Assembly: GCF_020405185.1 (NCBI RefSeq)
Contig: NZ_CP084463.1
Coordinates: 2,480,001 to 2,544,000 of the forward strand
Direction: 5' to 3'
Source of the DNA: Halomicrobium salinisoli
GTDB lineage: Archaea; Halobacteriota; Halobacteria; Halobacteriales; Haloarculaceae
Length of the DNA: 64,000 nucleotides
Shown: piece by piece, positions 33,930-43,009 of the stretch
Layout: each line of letters opens with the position of its first letter
How positions within the stretch are numbered: position 1 is the stretch's first letter
Notes under the pieces: model-generated
Databases searched by the model: none
Told to the model about the DNA's origin: nothing
Seen by the model: only the letters and a program-made list of their open reading frames with translations
Made by a program: the position numbers and the translations under genes

Positions 33930-36356
33930 ATGCACTACGAACGGGCAGTCAGTTACATCAACGAATTACAACGGTATCCGATCACGCACGGTTCCGAGAA
34001 CGTGGAGCGGTTGCTCGAGAGGATCGGTTCTCCGCACGAGGATCGGCCCTTCGTCCTCGTGACCGGATCGAACGGGAAAGGAAGCACGGCCAGAATGACC
34101 AGTAGCATCCTCTCGGCCGCCGGGTACGAGGTCGGAACCTTCACTTCTCCCCACCCGGGCGACGTCAGAAAGCACGTCACCGTCGACGGCCGAAAGATCC
34201 GAAGGGACGACCTCTGTGAGTTCGTCGAACTGATCGAAGAACCAGCCGAGGATATCGCCGTCGACCGGGAACCACTGACGTTCTTCGAGGTGGTGACGGC
34301 GCTCGCGATATGGGCGCTTGACCAGTACGACGTCGACATCGGAGTCCTCGAGGTCGGGGCAGGCGGTGAGAGCGACGCGACAGGCGCGATCGATCCAGTC
34401 GCTAGCGCGATTACGAGCGTCTCGCTCGAGCACACCGACTACATCGGAGAGACGATCAGAGAGATAGCAGAGGAGAAAGCGACCGTCGAACCGGACGAGC
34501 AACGCCTCGTCACGGGAGCCGAGGGAGAAGCGCACGCGGTCATCCAATCGGTCACGACGGATCCCGTCGTCGTCGGTCACGAGGACGCCGAGATCACCGT
34601 CTCCTGCCACGAAGCGTCGGGAATGGAGACCGCCATCACCATCTCGGGGCCGGATTTCCGGGCCTCGACGAAGGTGCCCCTGCCTGGTTCGTACCAGGCT
34701 AAAAACGCCGGTGTCGCGGCCCAATTGGCCAGGCAGGTCGGGGACGTCACCGAGGCCGAGATCGAGACGGGCCTTCGGATGCTCGAATGGCCGGGCCGAG
34801 CCGAGATCATGGAGCGGGAACCCCTAGTGGTGATAGACGGGGCGCACAACGTCGATGCGGCCCGGAAACTCGCATCGACGCTCTCCTCGTTCAGGTTCGA
34901 CGACCTTCACGTCGTCTACGGGAGCAAATGTACCAAGGACTACGGAGGCGCGATCGCCGAACTGCCGACACCCGAGACCGGGATCCCCACCCGCCCCCGC
35001 GCGAACGACATGGAGGATCCCGCACTCCTGGCGAGAGCGTTCGAACGACAGGGGACCAACGCGGTCATGGAGCGACCGACGGTCGCCAGAGCGGTCGAGG
35101 ACGCCATGGAAATCGCGGACGACGACGACTGCGTCTTGATCACCGGTTCACTCTCCGTCGTCAGGGAGGCGCGGCCGCTCTGGACGACGCAGGTCGTCCC
35201 CAAGCGTATCGATAGCGACGACGGGGCGCTCGATCGGCTCGGTCATATCGGGGCCCCGGAGCGCGAGGTCACGCGGATCGGACGCCACAGTGACGCCGCC
35301 GCCTTCACCACCGACCTTCCGGTCGGTGCCGCCAGGGAACTCGAGACGTACTTCGCCGCTTCGAGCGGCTACTGCCACGTCGGAGAGACGTCGAATCGGC
35401 CGTCTGACGGCACGGACGTCGTACTGTCTGGAACTCGTCGGTGTTTCGAGGACGTCGCGGATCGGATCGACGACGAACAGAGGGACCTGCAGATCGTTCT
35501 GGAGGAGGTACTCGATTTCTTCGACGCCGACGGCGTCGCGTCCTCCGACTCCGACGGCAAGTATCCCTGGAACGACGGGACGGCCGTCATGGGGATTCTG
35601 AACACCAGCATCGAGAGTTTCTACGAGGACGCGATTTACGAGGAAGTGACGGACGCGGTCCGCGAAGCCGAAGAAATGGTCGAGGCCGGTGCAGAGATAA
35701 TCGATATCGGGGGCGAGAGCAACCGACCCGGAGCCGATCCGATATCAGTGGAGGAAGAGAAACGCCGGATCGTCCCCCTCATTGAGGAGATCGCAGACCT
35801 CGACGCGCTCGTTTCCGTCGACACCTGGAAGGCGGAGGTCGCGGAGGCGGCCCTCGAAGCGGGGGCCGATATTATCAACGACGTCTCTGGACTCGACAGT
35901 CCGGAAATGCGACACGTCGTGGCCTCCTACGACGTCCCGATCGTCCTGATGCACAGTATCAACCCGCTGGTGGATCCCGATTCGGAGGTGTCCTACGACG
36001 ACGTGGTAGAGGACAAAGTCTCTGACCTACGGGGTACCATTCGCAAAGCGGAACGAGCGGGGATAGACTCCGACAACATAATCATCGACCCCGGGCTCGG
36101 GTTCGGTACAACGAACAAGCAGGACTTCGACATGGTCCGCCGCCTGGAAGAGTTCCGGTCGCTGGGATATCCGGTTCTCGTCGGCCACTCACGGAAGTCG
36201 ATGTTCGAGTACATCGACACTGACCTGGACGAACGACTGCCAGCGACCGCCGGGCTGACGACGGCCGCAGTCGAACGCGGGGCGGACATCATCCGCGTCC
36301 ACGACGTGCCCGAAAACATCGAAGCCGTCAAAGTCGGAGAGCTGATGCGTCGCTAG
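33930..36356 (+). CDS. folCP: FolC-FolP fusion: folylpolyglutamate synthase / dihydropteroate synthase
   Basis: 808 aa. Residues 1 to about 440 are a Mur-ligase-type FolC: P-loop VTGSNGKGST (about 44-53), LEVGAGGESDATG, SLEHTDYIG, and IDGAHNVDAARKL. After a linker, about 545-808 is FolP: GILNTSIESFYEDA, DIGGESNRPGA, NDVSG, IIDPGLGFG and the catalytic-Lys motif GHSRKSM. The fused order is known from haloarchaea. The pABA-side loops deviate from the common NVTPDSF and ESTRPG sequences (NTSIESF and ESNRPG), which may reflect another aryl partner or sulfonamide tolerance. It likely joins a pterin to an aryl amine and adds Glu. Confidence 0.92.
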   Translation: MHYERAVSYINELQRYPITHGSENVERLLERIGSPHEDRPFVLVTGSNGKGSTARMTSSILSAAGYEVGTFTSPHPGDVRKHVTVDGRKIRRDDLCEFVELIEEPAEDIAVDREPLTFFEVVTALAIWALDQYDVDIGVLEVGAGGESDATGAIDPVASAITSVSLEHTDYIGETIREIAEEKATVEPDEQRLVTGAEGEAHAVIQSVTTDPVVVGHEDAEITVSCHEASGMETAITISGPDFRASTKVPLPGSYQAKNAGVAAQLARQVGDVTEAEIETGLRMLEWPGRAEIMEREPLVVIDGAHNVDAARKLASTLSSFRFDDLHVVYGSKCTKDYGGAIAELPTPETGIPTRPRANDMEDPALLARAFERQGTNAVMERPTVARAVEDAMEIADDDDCVLITGSLSVVREARPLWTTQVVPKRIDSDDGALDRLGHIGAPEREVTRIGRHSDAAAFTTDLPVGAARELETYFAASSGYCHVGETSNRPSDGTDVVLSGTRRCFEDVADRIDDEQRDLQIVLEEVLDFFDADGVASSDSDGKYPWNDGTAVMGILNTSIESFYEDAIYEEVTDAVREAEEMVEAGAEIIDIGGESNRPGADPISVEEEKRRIVPLIEEIADLDALVSVDTWKAEVAEAALEAGADIINDVSGLDSPEMRHVVASYDVPIVLMHSINPLVDPDSEVSYDDVVEDKVSDLRGTIRKAERAGIDSDNIIIDPGLGFGTTNKQDFDMVRRLEEFRSLGYPVLVGHSRKSMFEYIDTDLDERLPATAGLTTAAVERGADIIRVHDVPENIEAVKVGELMRR

Positions 36357-36440
36357 GCACACGATTTCCCCGCGACGGTGGAAGCGTCTCGAACCGGACG
36401 GATCACAGACATATTATTCAGTTGCCTGTACACCGGCAGG

Positions 36441-36448
36441 TAAAAATA
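36441..36448 (+). promoter_or_regulatory. TATA box of the chorismate lyase-like gene
   Basis: TAAAAATA, centred about 27 nt before ATG 36472. Confidence 0.55.
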
Positions 36449-36471
36449 CGTCTCGGCAGAAGCTTGGATTA

Positions 36472-37005
36472 ATGGCCGAAGACAGCGAATTGCGGCGGTT
36501 ACTCACGGAACTGCAGGAAGTATGTGACCCTCCGCTTTCCCCCGCCGAACGTATCCTTCTGACGACCGACGGGACGGTCACGCGAGCGCTCGAATCACTC
36601 GCTCTGGCCCCAGTGGACGTCGACATCGTGCGACGCGAGGTCGAAAACTCCACCCTGTATCGGTGCGTCACGCTCGAGCCCGAATCCTCACGACCGGCCA
36701 TCACGGCGAAGACGGAGGTCGACTTGGACGCGGTCGGCGGGGCGCTCGAGCGGAAGTTACTATCGGACCACCGCGGTCTCGGGAGGCTCCTCTACGAGGG
36801 CGAGTTCGAGACTCGGCGCGATATCCGGGAAATAGACTACCAGAAAGAGGCCCCTCGTTTCGTCTCGGAGTCGAGGGGGCCGTACCTGACCCGTTGGTAC
36901 ACGATCTCTCTCGACGGGGAGGAGTTCACCTCGATCACCGAGTACTTTTCCCGACCCGAACTGAGGGATCTGTGTACGAGATCCCGTACTCAGGGACAGA
37001 AGTAA
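36472..37005 (+). CDS. DUF98/UbiC-like chorismate pyruvate-lyase
   Basis: 177 aa. The segment LSPAERILLTTDGTVTRALESL (about 20-41) is the DUF98 signature. It is followed by LYRCVTLE with the active-site Arg, GLGRLLYEGEFETRRDIREI, and TRWYTISLDGEEFTSITEYF with the conserved Glu. Members remove pyruvate from chorismate to give 4-hydroxybenzoate; in methanogens a DUF98 enzyme supplies 4-hydroxybenzoate for methanopterin. Beta-RFAP synthase at 43010 in the same island would be the natural user. It directly follows FolC-FolP but has its own promoter. Confidence 0.8.
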   Translation: MAEDSELRRLLTELQEVCDPPLSPAERILLTTDGTVTRALESLALAPVDVDIVRREVENSTLYRCVTLEPESSRPAITAKTEVDLDAVGGALERKLLSDHRGLGRLLYEGEFETRRDIREIDYQKEAPRFVSESRGPYLTRWYTISLDGEEFTSITEYFSRPELRDLCTRSRTQGQK

Positions 37006-37293
37006 TCGATCAGACGTGGCGAAATCTCGTTCAGTGTATCGGAAGACGGCGAACGCTTCTTCGTCCAGTTTCGGCGGTCGCCCGAGCGATGATCGTCAGT
37101 GAGTGCGTCCTGAATCGGCCGCTCTTCGAACTGATCGAAGCAATTGTAGACCGTGCCCGGACGCGTATCGCACCGCTCGGTGGCGTTTAGTACAGCAGTC
37201 CCGAGTCAGAAGCCCGTGCGCCGGACCGGTCGTCGGAGAGGCCGCGGAGGTCGGCGGCAACGGGGACAAAGCGGTCGAGAGGACCGGACGACC

Positions 37294-38223
37294 CTACGGA
37301 AGGGCGAGTTCCTCCTGCTCTTGAAAGAACACGTAGTAGCCGTGGACGAATCCGAAAAACAGCCACACGTATTTGACGGAGACGTACGCCAGTTCGTTGG
37401 GCTCGTAATCGCTCTCCCGCCCCCGCAGCACGTGAGCCCACTGCTTGAACACGTACCACAGAATCATCCATCCGGAGAAGCGGTTCCTGTAGAGCTGTTT
37501 GTCGTACCGTTTGACGTGCACGAGGCCCGTTCCGTAGTAGAAGTGCCGCCGAAGGTTACCGCGAAGGGTCCGCGGAAACTTGTGCTGGGCCTGTATCGAA
37601 TCGTCGAGTACGAACTGCTCGCCGGCGTCCCGGACGCGTTCCGGAAGAACGAGGTCCTCGGCGTACCCGGCGTATTGATGCTCGGTATCGAAGCCGCCGA
37701 TGGCCTCGTAGGTGTCTTTTCGGATGATGAGGTTCCGCGTATCGGCTTGCCCGTCGTCGAACCGTATCCTGTCACGTCGCTCCTCGATATCGCTGTACCA
37801 GGACCCTCCGTCGTAATCCGCGTAGTACGCGCCCTGGATGCAACCCGGCAAGTCGTGCTCGTTGGCGGATCTGACGATAGCACCGAGCCAGTCCTCCGCC
37901 ACGACGCAGTCGTCGTCTAAGATTGCGACGTATTCTCCCGACGCGGCTTCGATTCCGGCGTGACGAGCGGCGGTCATCGCTTCGTTTTCTATCACCATCA
38001 CCTCGAGCGGGTCCCAGCTGAACGCCTCGAGCGCTTCGATGGTCTCGGTGTCCGATTCGTGCAACACCGCGAGAAACTCGAAGTCGCCGAGTGACGTCTC
38101 GTCGCTCCGTTCGTAGCGTTCGTAGGAGGTCCGAATGGACCGGAGCAACTCCCTGGCGTCGTCCGGTGCGTGGTACGCCGAACAGACGGCGCTCAGAGAG
38201 ATTTCCGATGATGAATCTTCCAT
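37294..38223 (-). CDS. Family 2 glycosyltransferase with C-terminal hydrophobic segments
   Basis: 309 aa. GT-A domain: SLSAVCSAYHAPDDARELLRSI at the start, then MTAARHAGIEAASGEYVAILDDDCVVAEDWL with DDD (about 116-118), and YAEDLVLPERVRDAG as base region. After about residue 245 come aromatic and hydrophobic helices (GWMILWYVFKQW; YVWLFFGFVHGYYVFF) that could anchor it in the membrane. This suggests a lipid-linked or membrane-proximal acceptor. The minus-strand TATA region ATTAAATTAAT (38245-38255) lies about 27 nt upstream. Confidence 0.83.
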   Translation of the reverse strand: MEDSSSEISLSAVCSAYHAPDDARELLRSIRTSYERYERSDETSLGDFEFLAVLHESDTETIEALEAFSWDPLEVMVIENEAMTAARHAGIEAASGEYVAILDDDCVVAEDWLGAIVRSANEHDLPGCIQGAYYADYDGGSWYSDIEERRDRIRFDDGQADTRNLIIRKDTYEAIGGFDTEHQYAGYAEDLVLPERVRDAGEQFVLDDSIQAQHKFPRTLRGNLRRHFYYGTGLVHVKRYDKQLYRNRFSGWMILWYVFKQWAHVLRGRESDYEPNELAYVSVKYVWLFFGFVHGYYVFFQEQEELALP

Positions 38224-38244
38224 TGATTATGCCTAGCCCCGTAG

Positions 38245-38255
38245 ATTAAATTAAT
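38245..38255 (-). promoter_or_regulatory. TATA box of the GT2 gene at 38223
   Basis: AT-only stretch ATTAAATTAAT, centred about 27 nt upstream of the start at 38223. Confidence 0.5.
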
Positions 38256-38427
38256 ATTTTGATTGCTGATTAGAGAGATGTGTCCGACCGAAACGGCCAC
38301 GGGCTCCCGAAAGCGCACGCCGCGTGATGCTCGCGGCGGCGCATCCGTGATCAGGTGGGGGCGCTCTGAACGCCAGGATCGGTCCTTCAGTACAAGATGC
38401 CCAGACAAAATACTACGTCCACTTGGA

Positions 38428-38437
38428 AATAAATAAG
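38428..38437 (+). promoter_or_regulatory. TATA box of the epimerase-dehydrogenase operon
   Basis: AAATAAATAA, about 35 nt before ATG 38468, leaving a very short leader. Confidence 0.5.
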
Positions 38438-38467
38438 GCGCCCGGATTTGGACTGTTCCTACGGCCT

Positions 38468-39433
38468 ATGGTCACTGCAATCACCGGTGGAGCAGGGTTT
38501 CTCGGATCTCACGTCGTCGATTACTTCGCCGGACAGGGCGAAAGTATCGTGGTCGTCGACGATTTCAGCGATGGAGATCGACAGAACCTCGCCAAGTCCG
38601 AAGGCAACGTCGACATCCGCGAAGTGGACCTGGTGGACAGAGATGAGGCGATGCGGGTTTTCGCCGACGTCGATATCATCGTCCATCTGGCTGCCAAGAT
38701 CGGCGGAATCGGGTACTTCCACGAAGTACCCGCCGACATCATCTCCATAAACGACAACATCAACAGGAACGTGTTCGACGCTGCCGTCGAGAACGACGTC
38801 GAACGGGTCTGTTACGCGTCCTCGTCGATGGTGTACGAGAACGCCGTCGACTTTCCCGTCGTCGAGGAACAGATCGGGGACATCCCGCCACCGAACAGCG
38901 CATACGGATTCCAGAAACTCGCCGGCGAGTATTACTGCGACGCGTATCAGAAGCAATACGACCTCGATTACAGCATATTTCGTCCGTTCAACGCGGTCGG
39001 AACCCGCGAACCGCCGGGCGAAGAGGTCGGTCAGGCGCACGTCATCCCGGACCTGGTCAAGAAGACGCTCGATGCCCGACAGTATCCTCTCGAGATTCTC
39101 GGATCGGGGGAACAGGTGAGGTCGTTCACTAACGTCCGGGACATCGCGGCTGGGGTTTACAAGTGCGCGTACGAACCGGCTGCCAGGAACGAGGACTTCA
39201 ACCTCGGTTCGTCTAACGGCGTATCGATCAGGGAACTGGCCCGGGAGATCTGGGACCGATGTGATCGTGAGGAACCGTTCGAGGTCACGACCCGAGAGTC
39301 GTACGATCACGACGTCCAGAAGCGGATCCCGGACTCGCAGAAGGCGCGGAACCGGCTGGGATGGGAACCCGAGGTCACCTTGGGCGAGTCACTGGCGGAG
39401 TACATCGAGTGGTACGAGGAGGAAGTCCGATGA
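38468..39433 (+). CDS. NAD-dependent nucleotide-sugar epimerase/dehydratase (SDR family)
   Basis: 321 aa from ATG 38468, which begins directly with the Rossmann motif VTAITGGAGFLGSHV; an upstream in-frame ATG lies in the promoter. The catalytic triad is visible: Ser in CYASSSMVYE and YxxxK in AYGFQKLAGE. RPFNAVGTREPPGEEVGQ is the sugar-nucleotide loop. It belongs to the GalE/GDP-mannose epimerase-like extended SDRs acting on UDP- or GDP-sugars. The stop overlaps the next start (ATGA), so it works with the dehydrogenase. Confidence 0.88.
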   Translation: MVTAITGGAGFLGSHVVDYFAGQGESIVVVDDFSDGDRQNLAKSEGNVDIREVDLVDRDEAMRVFADVDIIVHLAAKIGGIGYFHEVPADIISINDNINRNVFDAAVENDVERVCYASSSMVYENAVDFPVVEEQIGDIPPPNSAYGFQKLAGEYYCDAYQKQYDLDYSIFRPFNAVGTREPPGEEVGQAHVIPDLVKKTLDARQYPLEILGSGEQVRSFTNVRDIAAGVYKCAYEPAARNEDFNLGSSNGVSIRELAREIWDRCDREEPFEVTTRESYDHDVQKRIPDSQKARNRLGWEPEVTLGESLAEYIEWYEEEVR

Positions 39434-40722
39434 ACGGAGTCGCCGTCGTCGGAGCGGGCAGGGTCGGTCTCCCGTGGGCCGCCGTACTCGCTCACGAGCT
39501 CCGTATCGACGTCACCTGTATCGACACGTGTGCGGATCGCGTCGAGACGATCAACCGCGGACACGCGCCGTTTTCCGAACCGCAGTTACAGCAGTACGTG
39601 TCCTCGGCGGTCGAAGACGGTCGGTTGACGGCCACGACGGATCCGGACACGGTCACTGAGCACGAGTACGTGGCCGTGACCATCAACAACCGCCACGACG
39701 AGGACGACGGGTTCCTCTCGTCCATCGAGGACTACGCGCAACGGCTCACCGACGACCACGTCTTCGTCCTCAGATCGACGCTACCCGTCAGCGTGGTCGG
39801 TCGAGTCCGCGAGCGCGTGGAGCGTGCAGCGGACGGTTCGCCTGCGTTCACGGTGTTCCCGGAGCGGCTCGCGGAAGGGAAGGCGATCAGCGAGATCGAG
39901 ACCCTTCCCAAAGTGGTCGGTACTGACGACGCCGCGGGCCGGAGGGCGATGCAAAACCTCCTCGGTGGCCTCGATTGCGAAATCGAGTTCACGTCCCCCG
40001 AAACTGCGATGTTCGTGAAGCTCATCGACAACTCGTATCGAGACGCCCTCTTCTCGATCGCGAATCAGATCGCTTTCGTGGCAGACGAGCTCGAGCTGGA
40101 CGCGTTCGAAGCTATCGAAATTGCCAATCACAACTACGATCGAAACGAAATTCCCAATCCCGGACCGGTGAGCGGTAAGTGCCTCCCCAAGGACCCCCAC
40201 TTCCTGATGGACGAACAGGTGTGCGATCAACCGAGGACGCCGGATCTGTTCACCGCCACGCGACGAACGAATGCCCGGTACGTCCAGCGCGCCGTCAGGG
40301 AAGTCATGAGCTATCGCCCCTCTGAGGTCGCCGTGCTCGGACTGTCCTACAAACGCGGCGTCGCCGACACGACCAACTCGCATGCGGTCGCTATCGCCGA
40401 GCAGTTAGCGGACGAAGGCGTCTCGGTTTCGAAGTACGACCCGCACGTGCCGGACTACGACGACGTCCAAACCGCTCTGCAGGGCGCGGATCTCGTGTTG
40501 ATCGCGGTGAACCACCCCGAGTTCGGCGATATCGAGGCGACGATCAACGAGTACGCTCCGGGCGACAGCATCGTGTTCGACCTCTGGGGGATGGTCGATC
40601 GGACCGCTCTCGACCGCCCGTGTCAGGGGATCGGTCGCGGTCCCGACCCAGAGAGCGACGACGTGCTCGGGGAATCGTGGAACGGCGCTCGAAAGCCCGG
40701 AGCGATTCAGACGGAGAAGTGA
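39430..40722 (+). CDS. Nucleotide-sugar dehydrogenase (UDP-glucose/GDP-mannose dehydrogenase family)
   Basis: 430 aa. N-terminal NAD domain VAVVGAGRVGLPWAAVLA, central domain with VKLIDNSYRDALFSIANQIA, and active-site Cys251 in GPVSGKCLPKDPHFL. The C-terminal UDP-binding domain has VLGLSYKRGVADTTNSHA. It oxidises the C6 alcohol of an NDP-sugar to the uronic acid with 2 NAD. Coupled to the epimerase, it likely makes a uronic or modified sugar for the two glycosyltransferases. UDP-Glc, UDP-GlcNAc and UDP-ManNAc cannot be told apart here. Confidence 0.9.
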   Translation: MNGVAVVGAGRVGLPWAAVLAHELRIDVTCIDTCADRVETINRGHAPFSEPQLQQYVSSAVEDGRLTATTDPDTVTEHEYVAVTINNRHDEDDGFLSSIEDYAQRLTDDHVFVLRSTLPVSVVGRVRERVERAADGSPAFTVFPERLAEGKAISEIETLPKVVGTDDAAGRRAMQNLLGGLDCEIEFTSPETAMFVKLIDNSYRDALFSIANQIAFVADELELDAFEAIEIANHNYDRNEIPNPGPVSGKCLPKDPHFLMDEQVCDQPRTPDLFTATRRTNARYVQRAVREVMSYRPSEVAVLGLSYKRGVADTTNSHAVAIAEQLADEGVSVSKYDPHVPDYDDVQTALQGADLVLIAVNHPEFGDIEATINEYAPGDSIVFDLWGMVDRTALDRPCQGIGRGPDPESDDVLGESWNGARKPGAIQTEK

Positions 40723-41152
40723 CCGCGCTCCGTCGTCCCCGGCGTCTCTGAGGAACCACGCGCCGGCCGACGGTACCGGGGGCGGACGCGCGGTCAGAGC
40801 CCACGAACGGGGAACGGGCGAGGTCCAGGTTCCGTCGTTCACGCGGTCCACCGGTGGGCCCCGGTGCGTGGTCGCGTTGCTCGCGGGTCGTCGCTCGCCG
40901 ACTCCGCAGGCGCCCTCGACGACTCCGCTCTGAACGCGGGCACGAGACCGTCGCGCTGGGGTCGGTTCGCCTCGGCGGTCACACCACGTGCGGTGGTCAC
41001 ACCGTCGTCGGCGCTCCGGAAGCGAGCGGGGGAACCATCGCCCCGTGGTATCGCCGTGGCGCCCTCCCAGGGGCGGGCACCCGCCAGCGGGACGTCGACA
41101 CTCCGGGCAGACGCGGTTCGATCTGCGAAGGGTCGTTCCCGCTGCCGTCGAC
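40723..41152. other. Intergenic stretch between convergent genes
   Basis: GC-rich, without a convincing gene. A weak open frame (40864-41169) has composition unlike the real genes. Confidence 0.45.
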
Positions 41153-42823
41153 TCAGTCGCTGCGAGTGACGTACTGATTTTCGACGACGAGGGCGTCCAT
41201 CCGTTCGGCCTTGCGGAAGGTCTCGACCGCTTGCTGCGGAGTCATCACGATGGGATCGCCGCTGAGGTTGAACGACGTGTTGAGAACCAGTGGGACGCCC
41301 GTCTTCTCGTGGAACCGGGAAATGAGGGCGTGATACCGTTCATTGAGTTCTTCGGTGACGATCTGTGGACGACTCGTGCCGTCGACGTGCGTGGTGGCCG
41401 GGACCTTCGAACGCCACTCCTCTCGTATCGTCGCCGTCGTCGTCATGTACTTCGCCAGCTGTCGCGAACAGGCGCCCTCGAACACGGTCGTGAACGACTC
41501 CTCGAGGACGCTGGGGGCGAGCGGCCGCCAGCGTGCCCGGCCCTTGAGCTCGTTCATCCGGTAGAGCGTTTCCCGCGACGTCGGGTTACCGAGGAGGCTC
41601 CGATTCCCCAGTGCCCGCGGTCCGAACTCGAGCCGGCCCTGGAACCAGCCAACGACCCTGGAGTTGGCGAGATCGGTCGCAACCTGCTCGATCAATTCCT
41701 CGTCCGTCAGCGATTCGACCGTCACTGCCTCTTCGGAGAGGAGGGCTCCGTCTACTCCCTCCGGGTACCGCGGTCCGGCGTACGGATCGAAACTGCCAGC
41801 TCGCCAGAACGGTTCCACCTCGACGTCCAGGGCCCGACACAGTTCGTAAATAGCGCCCACCGAGCTGCCAGCGTCGTTGGCGGGTGGATACAGGAAGAGA
41901 TCGTCGAACAGGTCCAGCTGATAGAGCCGCTGATTACTGACGCAGTTGAGGAAAACTCCGCCGCCGAGGATCAGGTTATCGCTGGACGTGGCGCCATCGA
42001 GGTATTCCACGATGGAGCGGATGACCGAGGTGAGCTCCGACTGGACCGTCGCCGCGAAGTCCTGATAGTAAGCGACCGACTCGTTCTCTCCGGACCGATA
42101 CGGGAAGCACTGCTCCTCGAAGTACTCCTTCCATTGGTCCCGGACGTCCTCGTGGTGGTTCTCGGTGGCAATGGGCGTCTCAAGCTCTCCGGTGTCCGGA
42201 TCGAAATCGAAGAAGCGCTTCGGAGAGGGCGACCCGTACGACGAAAGACCCATCAGTTTGCCACTGCCGTGTCTCCCGAGCCCGGCGTACTCGGACGCCG
42301 CGTCGTAGAAGAGACCGAGCGAAGACTCGATCGGGAACCGTTTGATCACCTCGATTTCGCCGTCGTCGTATTCGGCGAGCGTGATTGCCGTGGTCTCAGC
42401 CCGTCCGTCGGCGATGAGACAGGCGGCGTCCCTGAAGCCGCTCTCTACGACGGACGCCATCAGGTGAGTGATGTGGTGGTCGACGAGGTGTATCGGTGGC
42501 GGCGTCTCGTAATCGAGTACCGAGGGCGGGAGGACTTCTTCGGTGTAGGTGGTGCCTTTCGCCATGAACTCACCTGGCGGTTCCTCGCCGTTCGGATCGT
42601 CGATGTACCAGCCATAGGCGATGTGATCGACGTCGGATAGCTCCAGTCCAGCCCGATCCAGGCACTCCTTCGCCGCTTCGCCGGCCGCTTCACCGGGCGC
42701 ATGTTTGTTCCTGCTGACCCGTTCTTGCTCGACAGCAGTTACGATCCGACCGTCCTCGAACAGGGCTGCAGAGCCGTCGTGGCAGGGCGTGTTTTCGTGC
42801 CCCATCACCCCAAGTATAACCAT
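41153..42823 (-). CDS. NodU/CmcH-type carbamoyltransferase
   Basis: 556 aa from 42823 (MVILGVMGHENTPCHDGSA), chosen because a TATA box (42852-42859) lies about 32 nt upstream and the family usually starts here. Kae1-like N-terminal domain with HDGSAALFEDG and DHHITHLMASV, GGGVFLNCVSNQRL, and the C-terminal YrdC-like domain with QGRLEFGPRALGNRSLL and KGRARWRPLAPSV. These enzymes move a carbamoyl group from carbamoyl phosphate through carbamoyl-AMP to a hydroxyl of a sugar or antibiotic (nodulation factor, cephamycin, novobiocin, tobramycin). In this island it would decorate the glycosylated product. Confidence 0.93.
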   Translation of the reverse strand: MVILGVMGHENTPCHDGSAALFEDGRIVTAVEQERVSRNKHAPGEAAGEAAKECLDRAGLELSDVDHIAYGWYIDDPNGEEPPGEFMAKGTTYTEEVLPPSVLDYETPPPIHLVDHHITHLMASVVESGFRDAACLIADGRAETTAITLAEYDDGEIEVIKRFPIESSLGLFYDAASEYAGLGRHGSGKLMGLSSYGSPSPKRFFDFDPDTGELETPIATENHHEDVRDQWKEYFEEQCFPYRSGENESVAYYQDFAATVQSELTSVIRSIVEYLDGATSSDNLILGGGVFLNCVSNQRLYQLDLFDDLFLYPPANDAGSSVGAIYELCRALDVEVEPFWRAGSFDPYAGPRYPEGVDGALLSEEAVTVESLTDEELIEQVATDLANSRVVGWFQGRLEFGPRALGNRSLLGNPTSRETLYRMNELKGRARWRPLAPSVLEESFTTVFEGACSRQLAKYMTTTATIREEWRSKVPATTHVDGTSRPQIVTEELNERYHALISRFHEKTGVPLVLNTSFNLSGDPIVMTPQQAVETFRKAERMDALVVENQYVTRSD

Positions 42824-42851
42824 TGATCGGAGTAACATTATGACAAGCCAG

Positions 42852-42859
42852 TTATTTAT
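42852..42859 (-). promoter_or_regulatory. TATA box of the carbamoyltransferase gene
   Basis: Minus-strand ATAAATAA, about 32 nt upstream of the chosen start at 42823. Confidence 0.55.
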
Positions 42860-43009
42860 GTTACGAATGTAGCTGCTGTACAGTGGATTCACGCCGTTTA
42901 TCCGTACTGGCGTCCCTGACGGCGTCGGGACGGCCGATCGATACGAGGATCCCCGTCGTGAGACGTCGGACGGAGCAGTGGAGAGAAGGCGTGTCGATAG
43001 AGGACTCCT

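Noticed and set aside
40988..42640. 550-codon plus-strand frame
   Set aside because: It is the antisense shadow of the carbamoyltransferase, whose motifs are unambiguous.
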